DNA of 20,000 nt from Neocallimastix lanati (nom. inval.) (lineage: Eukaryota; Neocallimastigomycota; Neocallimastigomycetes; Neocallimastigales; Neocallimastigaceae). Location: the NCBI GenBank assembly GCA_016946835.1, contig JACVTC010000005.1, positions 1,200,001-1,220,000 on the forward strand, read 5' to 3'. This document shows positions 11,155 through 20,000 of the stretch, one piece after another. Below the pieces are notes generated by a model that was not told where the DNA came from, made no database searches, and worked only from the letters and a program-made list of their open reading frames with translations. The number at the start of each line of letters is the position of its first letter. Position 1 is the first letter of the stretch. A program made the translations under genes and the position numbers.

Positions 11155-11440
11155 ATGGACAAAAATTATATAAAATATATACATATATTACGTCTTCCTT
11201 ATAAAGGTATTAATAATAAAATTCCATATGAAGTATTATTTAATAAAAAGATTGACTTTAATAAATTAGAGGTCTTTGGTTTTCAAGTTTTCTATTATGT
11301 TCCTAAACAATTTAAAAAGAAGTTTGATAATTCTTCTTCTCCTGGTATATTTATTGGTATATTCATAATTTAAAAAAAGTTACTAGTTCTTAATTTTATA
11401 GCAAATCAAAACATTCAAATATTTGATTTTGTATATATAT
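11155..11440 (+). pseudogene. decayed Ty1/copia polyprotein fragment (integrase C-terminal region)
   Basis: The open part at 11155-11373 encodes 72 residues. They contain RLPYKGINNKIPYEVLF and then VFGFQVFYYVPKQFKKKFD...SPGIFIG, the conserved region after the integrase core of copia-type Pol (family pattern: LP...P.E....KP...L.VFG...Y...P......K.D....G.F.G). After GIFIG the frame runs out. A shifted frame to about 11440 reads YS, FKKSY, FLIL separated by stops, resembling the usual continuation of this region. No integrase DDE core, reverse transcriptase, RNase H or long terminal repeat is recognisable nearby, and a stop codon lies directly before the ATG. It is therefore a truncated, mutated relic and not a functional element. 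Confidence 0.78.
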
Positions 11441-11494
11441 ATAATTTATATTAAAGAATATTTATATATGTAAAAAAAAAAAAAAAAAAAAAAG

Positions 11495-12170
11495 GCATTT
11501 TAAATATATTTTATTAATATTCATTGAAACTATTGATAGTTAATATAATATAAATATATGAAAGGACTAATGTAATAATAATTTAAAGGTTATTTTATTT
11601 TATATAATGGATTAACGTACTTTTTTTTTTTTTTTATTTACGAATTAATAAATCTTTTTTATTATATGTATATTTATAATTCAATCAATTAAAGCTAAAA
11701 AAAAATAGGGTTTACTTTCTCATAAATCAAAGTTTTATATATATATTCAAAAATCAAGCAAAAAAAAAAAAAAATTTTAATAATATACTTTTATAATAAA
11801 AATATTTTTTATCAATATTCCTTAATAATATTTAATATAAATTTCGAAAAGACTTTAATAATAATCAATTATTACAATTTTTAAAGATTAATAAATTTCG
11901 AAAAAGAAAAATAATTATTTAACCATAATTTAAATAAATCTATTAAAATAAAAAAAATTAATATAAGTAAATTTTATTAAAACCTATTAATAGTATTCAT
12001 ATATATTAGAAAGGTCAAATGTAATAAATAATTTTAAAGGATATTTTTATTTTATAAAAACGGATTATTATTGGGAATAATTTTCAATTTATTAATTAAA
12101 TTAAGACATAGGATAATTTATACATATTTATGATTTAATCAAAGCAAAATAGAGCTTTTTCTTTTTCTTT
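11495..12170. repeat. pair of diverged direct repeats of about 200 bp
   Basis: Copy 1 is about 11495-11725 and copy 2 about 11955-12170. Shared landmarks in the same order are: TTTTATTAA...TATTGATAGT-like sequence, GAAAGG(A/T)C(T/A)AATGTAATAA, TTTAAAGG(T/A)TATTTT, GGATTA, a TATATTTATAATTCAATCAA-like segment, and AAAGC(T)AAAA...ATAG(A)G with a T/C-rich end. The copies are clearly diverged (many substitutions and indels). They lie just downstream of the copia relic, so they may be old terminal or non-autonomous element sequence; that link is inference. Confidence 0.5.
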
Positions 12171-12219
12171 TTTTTTTTTTTATTAAAAGAATAAGAGTTA
12201 ATAAAAATTTTATTTTTAT

Positions 12220-12357
<138 letters not shown>

Positions 12358-12462
12358 TTGGGAAAAACTATATAATAAAAAACATTTTATTGAGATTTTT
12401 AATTATCTTTTTATTTTATTTTTATTTTTATTTTTTGAAAATATCTGATTTATAATTACAAT

Positions 12463-12625
12463 ATTTTAAAGGTTACTTTATTTTTATAATAAAATATATA
12501 TTTTTAAAGGTTAGTTAATTTATTTTTATAATAAAAAAAAATTTTTTTTTTTTTTAAAAAATTACTTTATTTTTATAATAAAATAAGAATTTTTAAAGGT
12601 TACTTTATTTTTACAATACAATAAG
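12463..12625. repeat. four short direct repeats (TTTAAAGGTTACTTTATTTT type)
   Basis: Imperfect copies begin at about 12463, 12501, 12554 and 12590. The core is TTTAAAGGTTACTTTATTTTTATAATAAAATA; the third copy has lost the AAAGG. Each is followed by an A/T spacer. The same core appears once in each of the two larger repeats upstream (about 11582 and 12031), so all six belong to one local repeat family. Confidence 0.65.
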
Positions 12626-13366
12626 AATTAGCTTTTTTTTATTTTTTTTAATATAGATTTAATTAATTCTTTAGTTTAATAGAAAATCATATCTCTTTAT
12701 GTTTTTTTTTATTTGAAGCTTAATAGTACTTTTTCAAAAAAAAAAAGAAAAAATAAAAAAAATTATTATAAAATTAAATATAAAAAAAAAAAAAAAATGA
12801 ACGAATGAATGCATATATATATATAAATGTTTTCTTTTCCAATTATAATATTAAATATTAATATTTATAATTGATAAAAACATTTTTTTTTGTTTACTAT
12901 AAACAAATGAACTCTGTTAATGATCAAAAAAAAACAGCGACAACGACAATAACAATTATATTTCATTGGCTTTAAAGTAAACATCATACTAAAAAACTTT
13001 AATATTACAAACCGAATAGATTTAATTTATATGGAATTAAATAATATTTTAATATCAATTATATAAATATATATATATATAAAACTATTATTCATTTTTA
13101 AACAGAGTATATCTATTATAATTTTTAAATAATTCGAAAATGTCTTTTTTTATTTTAATCTTTTAATATACAATATACTTTTTTTTTTTTTTTTTTTTTC
13201 ATACTAATTAAAAACAATCATAAATTTTAAAATAATAATAAAATATTTATGTTTTTAAAATATATATATATATATATTTTTTTCAACAAAAAAACTATAA
13301 AAGGTAAAAATATTTATTGTCCAATGTAAAAAAAGTTTAAAGAAATAATTTAATTTTTTTGAGGTT

Positions 13367-13397
<31 letters not shown>

Positions 13398-14420
13398 ATT
13401 TAAATATAAATATAAATATATATAGTTTTTTTTTAAAAAAATTGTCAAACAATAATAATTAGAGTAAAAAAGATTTTATTTTATTAATCTATATCTCTAT
13501 TTATTTATTTATTTTTTTTTTTTTTTGATTTAATAATGAAATAAATTATATTTTAAATTCATTTTTATTGATTGATTATATTATTATATTATTATTTTAT
13601 TATTTTTGATTTTATTTTAATTTTTTTATTTTTACTTTATTTTTAATCAAAAGTTTCTCGTTAATTATTTTATCAATTTTTATTTTTATTTTTGATTTTA
13701 TTTCGTATATATAATTTGTTTTTCTTTATTTTTGATAATTATTTTAATACTTAAAGATAATAATAATAATAATAATAATTATAATAATAATAAAAGATAA
13801 TAAAATAAGTTAATAATAAAAATATGTAATTAATAATATTTAATAATAATAATTTTTTTTTTTTTTATTTTCTTATTAATATTTTAATTTTTTAATTTTT
13901 TAATTTTATCATTAATAAAAATAAATTAAATTTTTATTTTTTTATTTTTTTATTTTTTTATTTTTTTATTTTTATTTATTTTTTTTTTTTTTAAATTATG
14001 TGGTTTCCTTTTTTTTTTATATTAGATAAACTTTTAAAATTTAATTTTAAATCAAATTTTTTTTTCTTTTTTTTAATTAAATTTTAATTATCAAATTTTT
14101 TTTTTAAAAATATATTAAAAATATATATATATTAAAAATACAATTTTTTTAATTTTATTTTATTTTATTTTAATGTGAACAATCAATCTTTTAAATAAAA
14201 AAAAAAAAAAAAGGAAAAGAATTACTTTTTTTACTTTTATTTTATTTTTTTTCTTTTAAAATATAATATACAATAGTTTTTATAAATTATATCTATCAAT
14301 AAATTTATATATACTATTCAAAAAGAAAAATAACCATATCACTGTAAATTTTCTTATAATAAATATTAGCAAAAAGTAATTTAGTATATTATTTCAAAAA
14401 AAAAAAAAAAAAAAAAAAAA
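12626..14420. other. gene-free AT-rich region upstream of the cyclin gene
   Basis: No recognisable coding sequence. One patch at 12900-13020 has higher complexity and includes ATG 12907 with a 22-codon frame (starting MNSVNDQKKTATTT) that ends at TAA; it matches nothing I know. The rest is A/T homopolymers and TAA, TA and TTTTTA runs. The segment nearest 14420 must contain the cyclin promoter, and the ATG at 14421 is preceded directly by a run of 23 or more A residues. Confidence 0.55.
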
Positions 14421-15775
14421 ATGCAAAGTTCAATTGTAAGTAATTGTTTATTAAATATATAATACATATACTATTTCTTTTTATTCTTGATAAATAAAAA
14501 AATAGTTAAAAAAAGCACGATATATGTTTATTATATATATATATAGATATATATATGAATAATTTATAAATAGTATTAAATATATAAAATATATATATAA
14601 TTTTTTTTCCCAATTAATTCCAGTAATTAGTAATTGAACTTTTTTTTTTTTTTCAAATATTGCTTTTTTTTTTATTATTTAATAAAATATACCTTTTTTT
14701 TAAATAATATATATATATATTCTTAACAGAAAAAGATAACAGCAAATCATTTAATAAATAGAAATTATAATGAAACCAATAAAAACAGTTATACCAATAT
14801 CAATAAAAAATATCTATATTATCCAAGGAAAAGAACTGCTCTTGCAGAAATAAATACCAATAATAAAATTGTAAATATTAATAGTTAGAATATATAATAT
14901 ATAATATATATATATTTATATATTTATATAGTTATAAATAAATAATTTAAATATATATATATTTATAAAGAATAAAAATTGAAAATTCATTTTTTTTTAA
15001 TAAAATATTAAAAATTTATTTATAAAATTCTATACTATTATTACTACTGTTAAACCAAAACAAAAATAACATTACTATCATTATTAAGAATAATAATAGT
15101 AATAACAATAATAATAATAATGTTAATATTAAAAATGAAAATTATTTAAGACTGAAAGACCTCAAGTCTTCCATAATTAAAAATATTCAAAGAACAAAAT
15201 CAAAGTCTAGATGTCGTGTAAGTAGTCAATCTAAACAAGATCATTATCTTCATAAAACTATATCCACTCCTTTTAATTTAAGACATCAAATCAACGATAA
15301 TACCCAAAATTTAAAACATCTTACTCTCAATGATAATAAAAATCTAAATGGTTATAGTCAGAGCCTTAGTCTTTGTCATAATTCTAATTATAATAATGGT
15401 ACTAATAATAAATGTAATAGTAATCGTAATAACAACAGTAACAGTAACAATAGTAGCAAAAGAATTAGTAACAATAATAATAGTAATATTAATAGAAATG
15501 GATTATCATCCATCAATCAAAAAGCTAGAATATTTACCACCCAATTCAATGGAGGCAAGGAAGATGTTGATAAAGAGAATCGATACATTCCGAAAAGAAA
15601 AGAAGTCAATATTACCAAAAGAAGGGAAAGTTTAATTAGTAGTAAGGTAGATGTTGATAAAGAGAATCGATATACCTCTAAAAGAAAAGAAGTCCTTCTT
15701 ACCAAAAGAAGGGAAAGTTTAATAAAAAAACATAAAAAAGTGGAAATCCTAAATAATAATAAAAATAAAAATAAA

Positions 15776-15814
<39 letters not shown>

Positions 15815-17683
15815 TATAATAAAGAAAAATTAAATCTTCTTCTACAAAATAATTCAAATATTACTCTCAAAAATAGCAATAAAAATCCATTTTTAAGATA
15901 TGGTCATGATTCATCCATTACAAATCATATCAGTAACTCCAATCACTCCAATCCAACAAGTTTATTACAAAATCAAAATCAAGATCAAGAACAAAATCAA
16001 TATCAATTTCAATATCAAAATCAAAATAAAGAACAAAATAAAAATCAAGAACAAAATCAAGAACAAAATCAAGAACAAAATCAAGAACAAAATCAAGAAC
16101 AAAATCCATATCCATATCCATATCCATATCCATATCCATATCAAAATCTATTGAACAAGAATAAAAAAGAAATTCGATCATTACTATCTCAACTGGGGGT
16201 GAAACCCCATCCACATACCTTTTCAAAATTTTCTATCACCAATAGGACGCTCATCTCTCCAAAAATAAAATGTTTATATAAAAATAAAAAATTCGCTGAA
16301 AATAAAATTGAACAAAATAATAGATTTAAATCATTAAATAAACACGGATTTATTTTTGATGCTTCGTCTTTACCTTCATCTCTATCTTCATCTTTACCTT
16401 CATCTTCATCTTCCCCTTCCTCTTTCCCTTCCCCTTCTTCTTCTCTATTTCCTTTATCTAAATCAAAATTATCTAGAAATGATTTAAAAAATAATATTCA
16501 ACCTAGGACCACTGCTGCCAATGACATTAACACAGATATTAAAACTACTAATCTTAGTACTGACAGTAACCCAAACCATAGTAATAAAACTCATACCAAT
16601 TCTTTTACTACTACTACTTCTACTACTACTACTACTACTACTACACAAGATTCTGATTCAAAAGGATTTTTAGTAAATATTTTAAATGAAATTCAAGAGA
16701 GTAATTCTCATTATTATGATACCCATTCCCATTCCCATTCCCATTCCCATTCACCAAATAGTATTAATGAATTATTAAATAGTAATTTAAAAAGAAAAAG
16801 ATCCTGTTCTTCCATTCATTCCATTGCAGTAGAATTGAAAAAGAGGCATAATAATCTTGAAAAGAATAAAATAACCACTAAAGAAAAAGAAAAAGAAAAA
16901 GAAAAAGAAAAAGAAAAAAATTATATGGAATACAATCAAAATCAAAATATTATGAATATTGATACGAATTCTAAACCTATTCAAAGTACTCTATCCAAAC
17001 TTAATAGTAGTCATCCTTTCACAGGAATAACTATCACTCATGATCTTTATCACAATAATACTAGCAATGGAAATAATAATAATAATAATACTAATCATAA
17101 TCATAATCATGATAATAATCATAATAATAATCAAAATGGTAATAGTAATAGTAATAGTATTAATGAAAATAACCATAGTAATAACATGTATAATAAAAGT
17201 CCAATTCCTATCGCCAACTATTTGAATCCATGGATTCCAGAGGAATCCAAACATGAAAGTCTATTAAAGAAATCCTATTCCGAAAATAATTTAATGAGTA
17301 CTACTACAACTACTACTACCAATACTACTCATCCTCAAGAATGGAATCAGCAACCCTCATTCAATACATATTATTCCAAATTAAAAAATCTTTCACATAA
17401 TAATTTAAAACATAGTGTAGGGAAGAGTAGTAGCAACAACAGCAATAACAACAACAACAGCAATAACAATCCTCTTCAAAAAGAAAATTCTGCTCTCACT
17501 TTAGTAAATAATTCCATATCACAGCAACAGCCACTTCCTACTAGTAGTCAACATTCCACTTTTCAAAATTCTAAAAATTATTATGGGAACATAAACAACG
17601 ACAATATTATTGATATCGATATTGACAATGACATTGACAATAATAATAATAGCAACAGTAGCAACAACAACAACAACAACAAC

Positions 17684-17731
<48 letters not shown>

Positions 17732-18434
17732 TATAATAGAATTTTAGATTTATTAAATTCCAATTCTACCTCCTCACATTCCACTCATTTCAGTAGTAAT
17801 AGTGGTAATGTTCAATCCATCAATTATAAAAATGGATATTTACTTGAAAAAAATGATAATTTCCATAGGTATACGAAGGATACGATTCTTCCTTCAATAA
17901 TGAAGCCATCAACTGAAACTCAAATTCAAGGCCAAACTCAAGCTGAAATTCACCTTTATAAAAAAAATTTACCAACCTCAACTTCTATTTTACCATCAAC
18001 CACCTTTACAAAATCTTTTACTCAAAATAATTATATGTATATGAATCCATCTTCAAAAGAAGAAGAGGAAAAAGAAAAAGAAGAAAAAGTAACAGAAAAA
18101 ATAATATCTAATGGGATGACTCATAAAGAAATGAAAAGTAATTTTATTATGAACTATTTAGAATCGAATACCAATACCCATGCCAATACCCATGCCAATA
18201 CAAATATCCATACCAATATTAATCAAAAAGAAAGCCTAGATCATTCAAAGCCTAAATCTAAATGGATTAAAGATGTTGTCTATGATCCTATTGCGTTAAC
18301 AGAATATTCTAACGATATCAATAAATATATGAAAGAATTAGAGGTAACCCATTTATTTTTAAATGATATTAATTATTATATTTTTTTTTTAAAAAAAAAA
18401 AAATAATAATCATTATTAATATATAAAAATAATA

Positions 18435-18501
<67 letters not shown>

Positions 18502-18613
18502 TAAAAAATTATAATAATAATAATATAAAAAAATTATAATAATAACATAAAATAATAATAATAACAAAAAATAACAAATATATATATAACCTATTAAATA
18601 ATATAATAACAAC

Positions 18614-18644
<31 letters not shown>

Positions 18645-19332
18645 AAAGATTAAAATGCTTCCTGATCCAAATTATATTCAACATCAAAAGGAAGTCACCT
18701 GGAGTGCCCGAACCATTTTAGTGAATTGGATAGCTGAAGTTCATTGGAAATTTAAGATGCAACCGGAAACCCTCTTTTTAACGGTAAATCTTATTGATCG
18801 ATTTCTTTCCATTAAAACTATTAAATTAAATAAATTTCAGTTATTAGCCCTCTGTGCCCTCTTAATCTCTGCAAAATATATGGAAACGGTGGTTCCTTCC
18901 ATTAAAGATTTAGTTCGTATTGTGAATCATATGTATACTCGAGAAGAAATAATCCAAGCCGAACGTTGTGTATTAGTATTACTGGGATTTGATTTAGGCT
19001 ATCCAGATCCTCTTCATTTCCTAAGACGTATATCCAAAGCAGACGGCTATGGCACTAGAACAAAAATTTTAGCAAACTATTTAATTGAAATAGCACTTCT
19101 CGATGAACACTTCTTAAGTTATCCACCCTCAGTGGTAGCAGGAGCTGCCGTTCTTTTAGCCAGAAAAATTTTATTTAATGATCATGATTGGGTTAGTTTT
19201 TTTTTTCTGCTTTTTTTTTTTTTTTATTTTACATTTATTTTTATTTTATATTATTATTTATCATATTAATTATAATATCTTATAAAATTTATAATAATAA
19301 TATTAATAAATAAATAAACATATTAATTTATT

Positions 19333-19364
<32 letters not shown>

Positions 19365-19684
19365 TTTTTCATGTAAATTAACATCGTATATTTTTATATA
19401 TTAATTAATATTATTTCATAATTCATATTTTTATTTTTAATTATTTTTTATTATATATATATATTATATATATATAATTTTAGAATCATTTATTTATTTA
19501 TTATTCAGGGTATCATGAAAATGAATTAATTCCTGTTGCTGAAAATATCATAAACTATGCTCTTCCAAAGGCTGAACATCATCAACTGTCTTTTATGAAA
19601 AAGAAATATAGTACGGAATCTTTTAATAAAATTTCATTACAAGTCTCTCAATGGATTAAAGATCAAGGTTTAGTCAAGAAATAA
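14421..19684 (+). CDS. B-type mitotic cyclin with giant disordered N-terminus, five exons
   Basis: Exons 14421-14435, 14730-14870, 15089-18343, 18649-19191 and 19484-19684 (15+141+3255+543+201 nt) join in phase 0 across four GT-AG introns (294, 218, 305 and 292 bp), giving 1384 residues. The C-terminal ~270 residues form the two cyclin folds. Fold 1 starts at DPIALTEYSNDINKYMKELE and continues over the splice junction as IKMLPDPNY. It has the cyclin signature RTILVNWIAEVH...NLIDRFLS, then LISAKYME. Fold 2 includes HFLRRISKADGYGT and HYSGY-like YYSGYHENEL, ending SQWIKDQGLVKK. Known role: binds and activates Cdk1 for entry into mitosis. The N-terminus has a D-box (RTALAEI, residues 40-46) and two KEN boxes (214-216, 243-245), which suggests APC/C control. 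About 850 residues of Asn-, Gln-, Ser-, Thr- and Lys/Glu-rich repeats follow. Fungal B-cyclins are usually about 400-650 residues, so this is exceptional. I cannot exclude a short undetected intron in exon 3. Confidence 0.9.
14835..14864 (+). other. cyclin destruction box (D-box)
   Basis: Within exon 2 of the cyclin gene the peptide PRKRTALAEINTN contains R40-T-A-L43 with I46 and Asn at 47 and 49. This matches the RxxLxxI core of the B-cyclin destruction box recognised by the APC/C; the canonical final Asn is displaced by one residue. Its place near the N-terminus, followed by Lys-containing sequence, is as in other B-type cyclins. Confidence 0.8.
15563..15724 (+). repeat. tandem in-frame duplication carrying two KEN-box degrons
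   Basis: Two units of about 75 nt, with starts 87 nt (29 residues) apart, begin at 15563 and 15650. Each encodes DVDKENRY, two variable residues, KRKEV, a variable pair, then TKRRESLI. Outside the variable positions the two units are identical or nearly so at nucleotide level, including third positions. The KEN motifs are residues 214-216 and 243-245 of the cyclin. The Lys/Arg-rich second halves also look like nuclear localisation sequence. KEN is an established APC/C-Cdh1 recognition motif. Confidence 0.85.
15779..18216 (+). repeat. in-frame coding microsatellites of the cyclin N-terminus
   Basis: Exon 3 is built from short repeats that all keep the frame. They are: AAT/Asn at about 15779-15815; a 12-bp unit CAAGAACAAAAT (QEQN) five times at 16046-16105; CCATAT (PY) six times at 16106-16141; Ser/Pro tract 16362-16449; ACT/Thr at about 16605-16645; CATTCC (HS) five times at 16724-16753; AAAGAA (KE) six times from 16880; Asn/His at about 17070-17130; AAC then AAT Asn tract at about 17639-17732; and NTHA units at 18171-18200. 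Long runs of several residue types, with no stop in 1085 codons of AT-rich DNA, show that the frame is maintained. Confidence 0.85.
18433..18500 (+). repeat. TAA microsatellite in cyclin intron 3
   Basis: About 22 TAA units lie inside the intron 18344-18648 that separates the N-terminal region exon from the cyclin-fold exon. This is the same triplet that encodes Asn in the preceding exon, but here it is intronic and contains stops in the gene's frame. Confidence 0.85.
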
Positions 19685-19686
19685 GA

Positions 19687-19720
<34 letters not shown>

Positions 19721-19789
19721 TTTTTAAAAATGAGGAGGAGAGAAATAAAAATAAAAATAACAATTATAATGCTTGAAAACTCTTCATTA

Positions 19790-19825
<36 letters not shown>

Positions 19826-19897
19826 ACAATACCTTTAAAAAAGAATATCTAATAATTAAATTGCCATACTTTTAAAAATTAATATATATATCTGTAC

Positions 19898-19932
<35 letters not shown>

Positions 19933-20000
19933 CTATAAATTAATAAAATTTTATTATTATTATTATTAAATACTTCAATATTTTATATATAGAAAAAATA
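19685..20000. other. 3' flank of the cyclin gene
   Basis: After the cyclin stop (19682-19684) there are three poly-A tracts of 25 or more residues (about 19691-19717, 19795-19823, 19900-19929) and short mixed AT sequence. AATAAA-like strings occur directly after the stop but cannot be told from background. No gene is visible before the window ends. Confidence 0.55.

Noticed and set aside
13255-13452. 65-codon open frame on the minus strand rich in Ile, Tyr, Phe and Lys
   Set aside because: It is only a translation of TA repeats and homopolymers, with no neighbouring exons or family motif.
15348-17254. Several open frames of 60-100 codons on both strands inside the cyclin exon
   Set aside because: They are frame or strand shadows of AAT, CAA and CAT repeats; the 1085-codon frame joins conserved exons at both ends.
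18637-19269. A separate 210-residue cyclin gene starting at ATG 18637
   Set aside because: The true exon starts at 18649 after an AG acceptor. The preceding exon ends in DINKYMKELE, the normal residues just before IKMLPDPNY in B-cyclins, so it is one gene.
19503-19510. TTATTCAG (19502-19509) as acceptor of the last cyclin exon
   Set aside because: Joining there to the phase-0 donor gives a stop after a few codons. The earlier TTTTAG at 19483 keeps the frame and restores the conserved YYSGY segment.

Overview
The window looks like nuclear DNA from an extremely A+T-rich fungus, most likely an anaerobic gut fungus (Neocallimastigomycota). Intergenic and intronic DNA is almost pure A/T with long homopolymers and AT microsatellites. 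The rare G/C-bearing islands are exons bounded by GT..AG introns. A short fungal-type Swp1 (rather than the long animal or plant ribophorin II), a Vps55, a Tmc1-like AN1 zinc-finger protein and a B-type cyclin full of Asn tracts fit that lineage. This assignment is inference from composition and gene families; no marker rRNA is present.

Four protein genes can be rebuilt by joining exons by eye, plus one transposon remnant. (1) 1327-1808 (+): a two-exon, 78-residue AN1 zinc-finger protein. (2) 3798-5649 (-): SWP1/ribophorin II, four exons, 315 residues, a subunit of the ER oligosaccharyltransferase. (3) 7973-10164 (-): VPS55/OB-RGRP family endosomal membrane protein, 127 residues over what appear to be eight exons. 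In this model one exon is 13 nt and another is a single nucleotide. (4) 11155 to about 11440 (+): a decayed piece of a Ty1/copia polyprotein. (5) 14421-19684 (+): a B-type mitotic cyclin of about 1384 residues in five exons. A roughly 1.1-kb-residue-scale disordered N-terminal extension (about 1115 residues) carries a D-box and two tandemly duplicated KEN-box cassettes ahead of an ordinary C-terminal cyclin fold.

The rest, well over half of the window, is gene-free AT sequence. It holds several simple arrays (a perfect 20-bp minisatellite, a TTTA/TTA array, a long TAA array) and, between 11.5 and 12.6 kb, a family of diverged direct repeats next to the copia remnant. No tRNA, rRNA, CRISPR array or operon structure was seen. 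The genes are unrelated housekeeping genes (secretory pathway, endosome, cell cycle), so no shared pathway is implied by their order.

The most unusual observations are the apparent one-nucleotide exon of VPS55 and the giant degron-bearing N-terminus of the cyclin.
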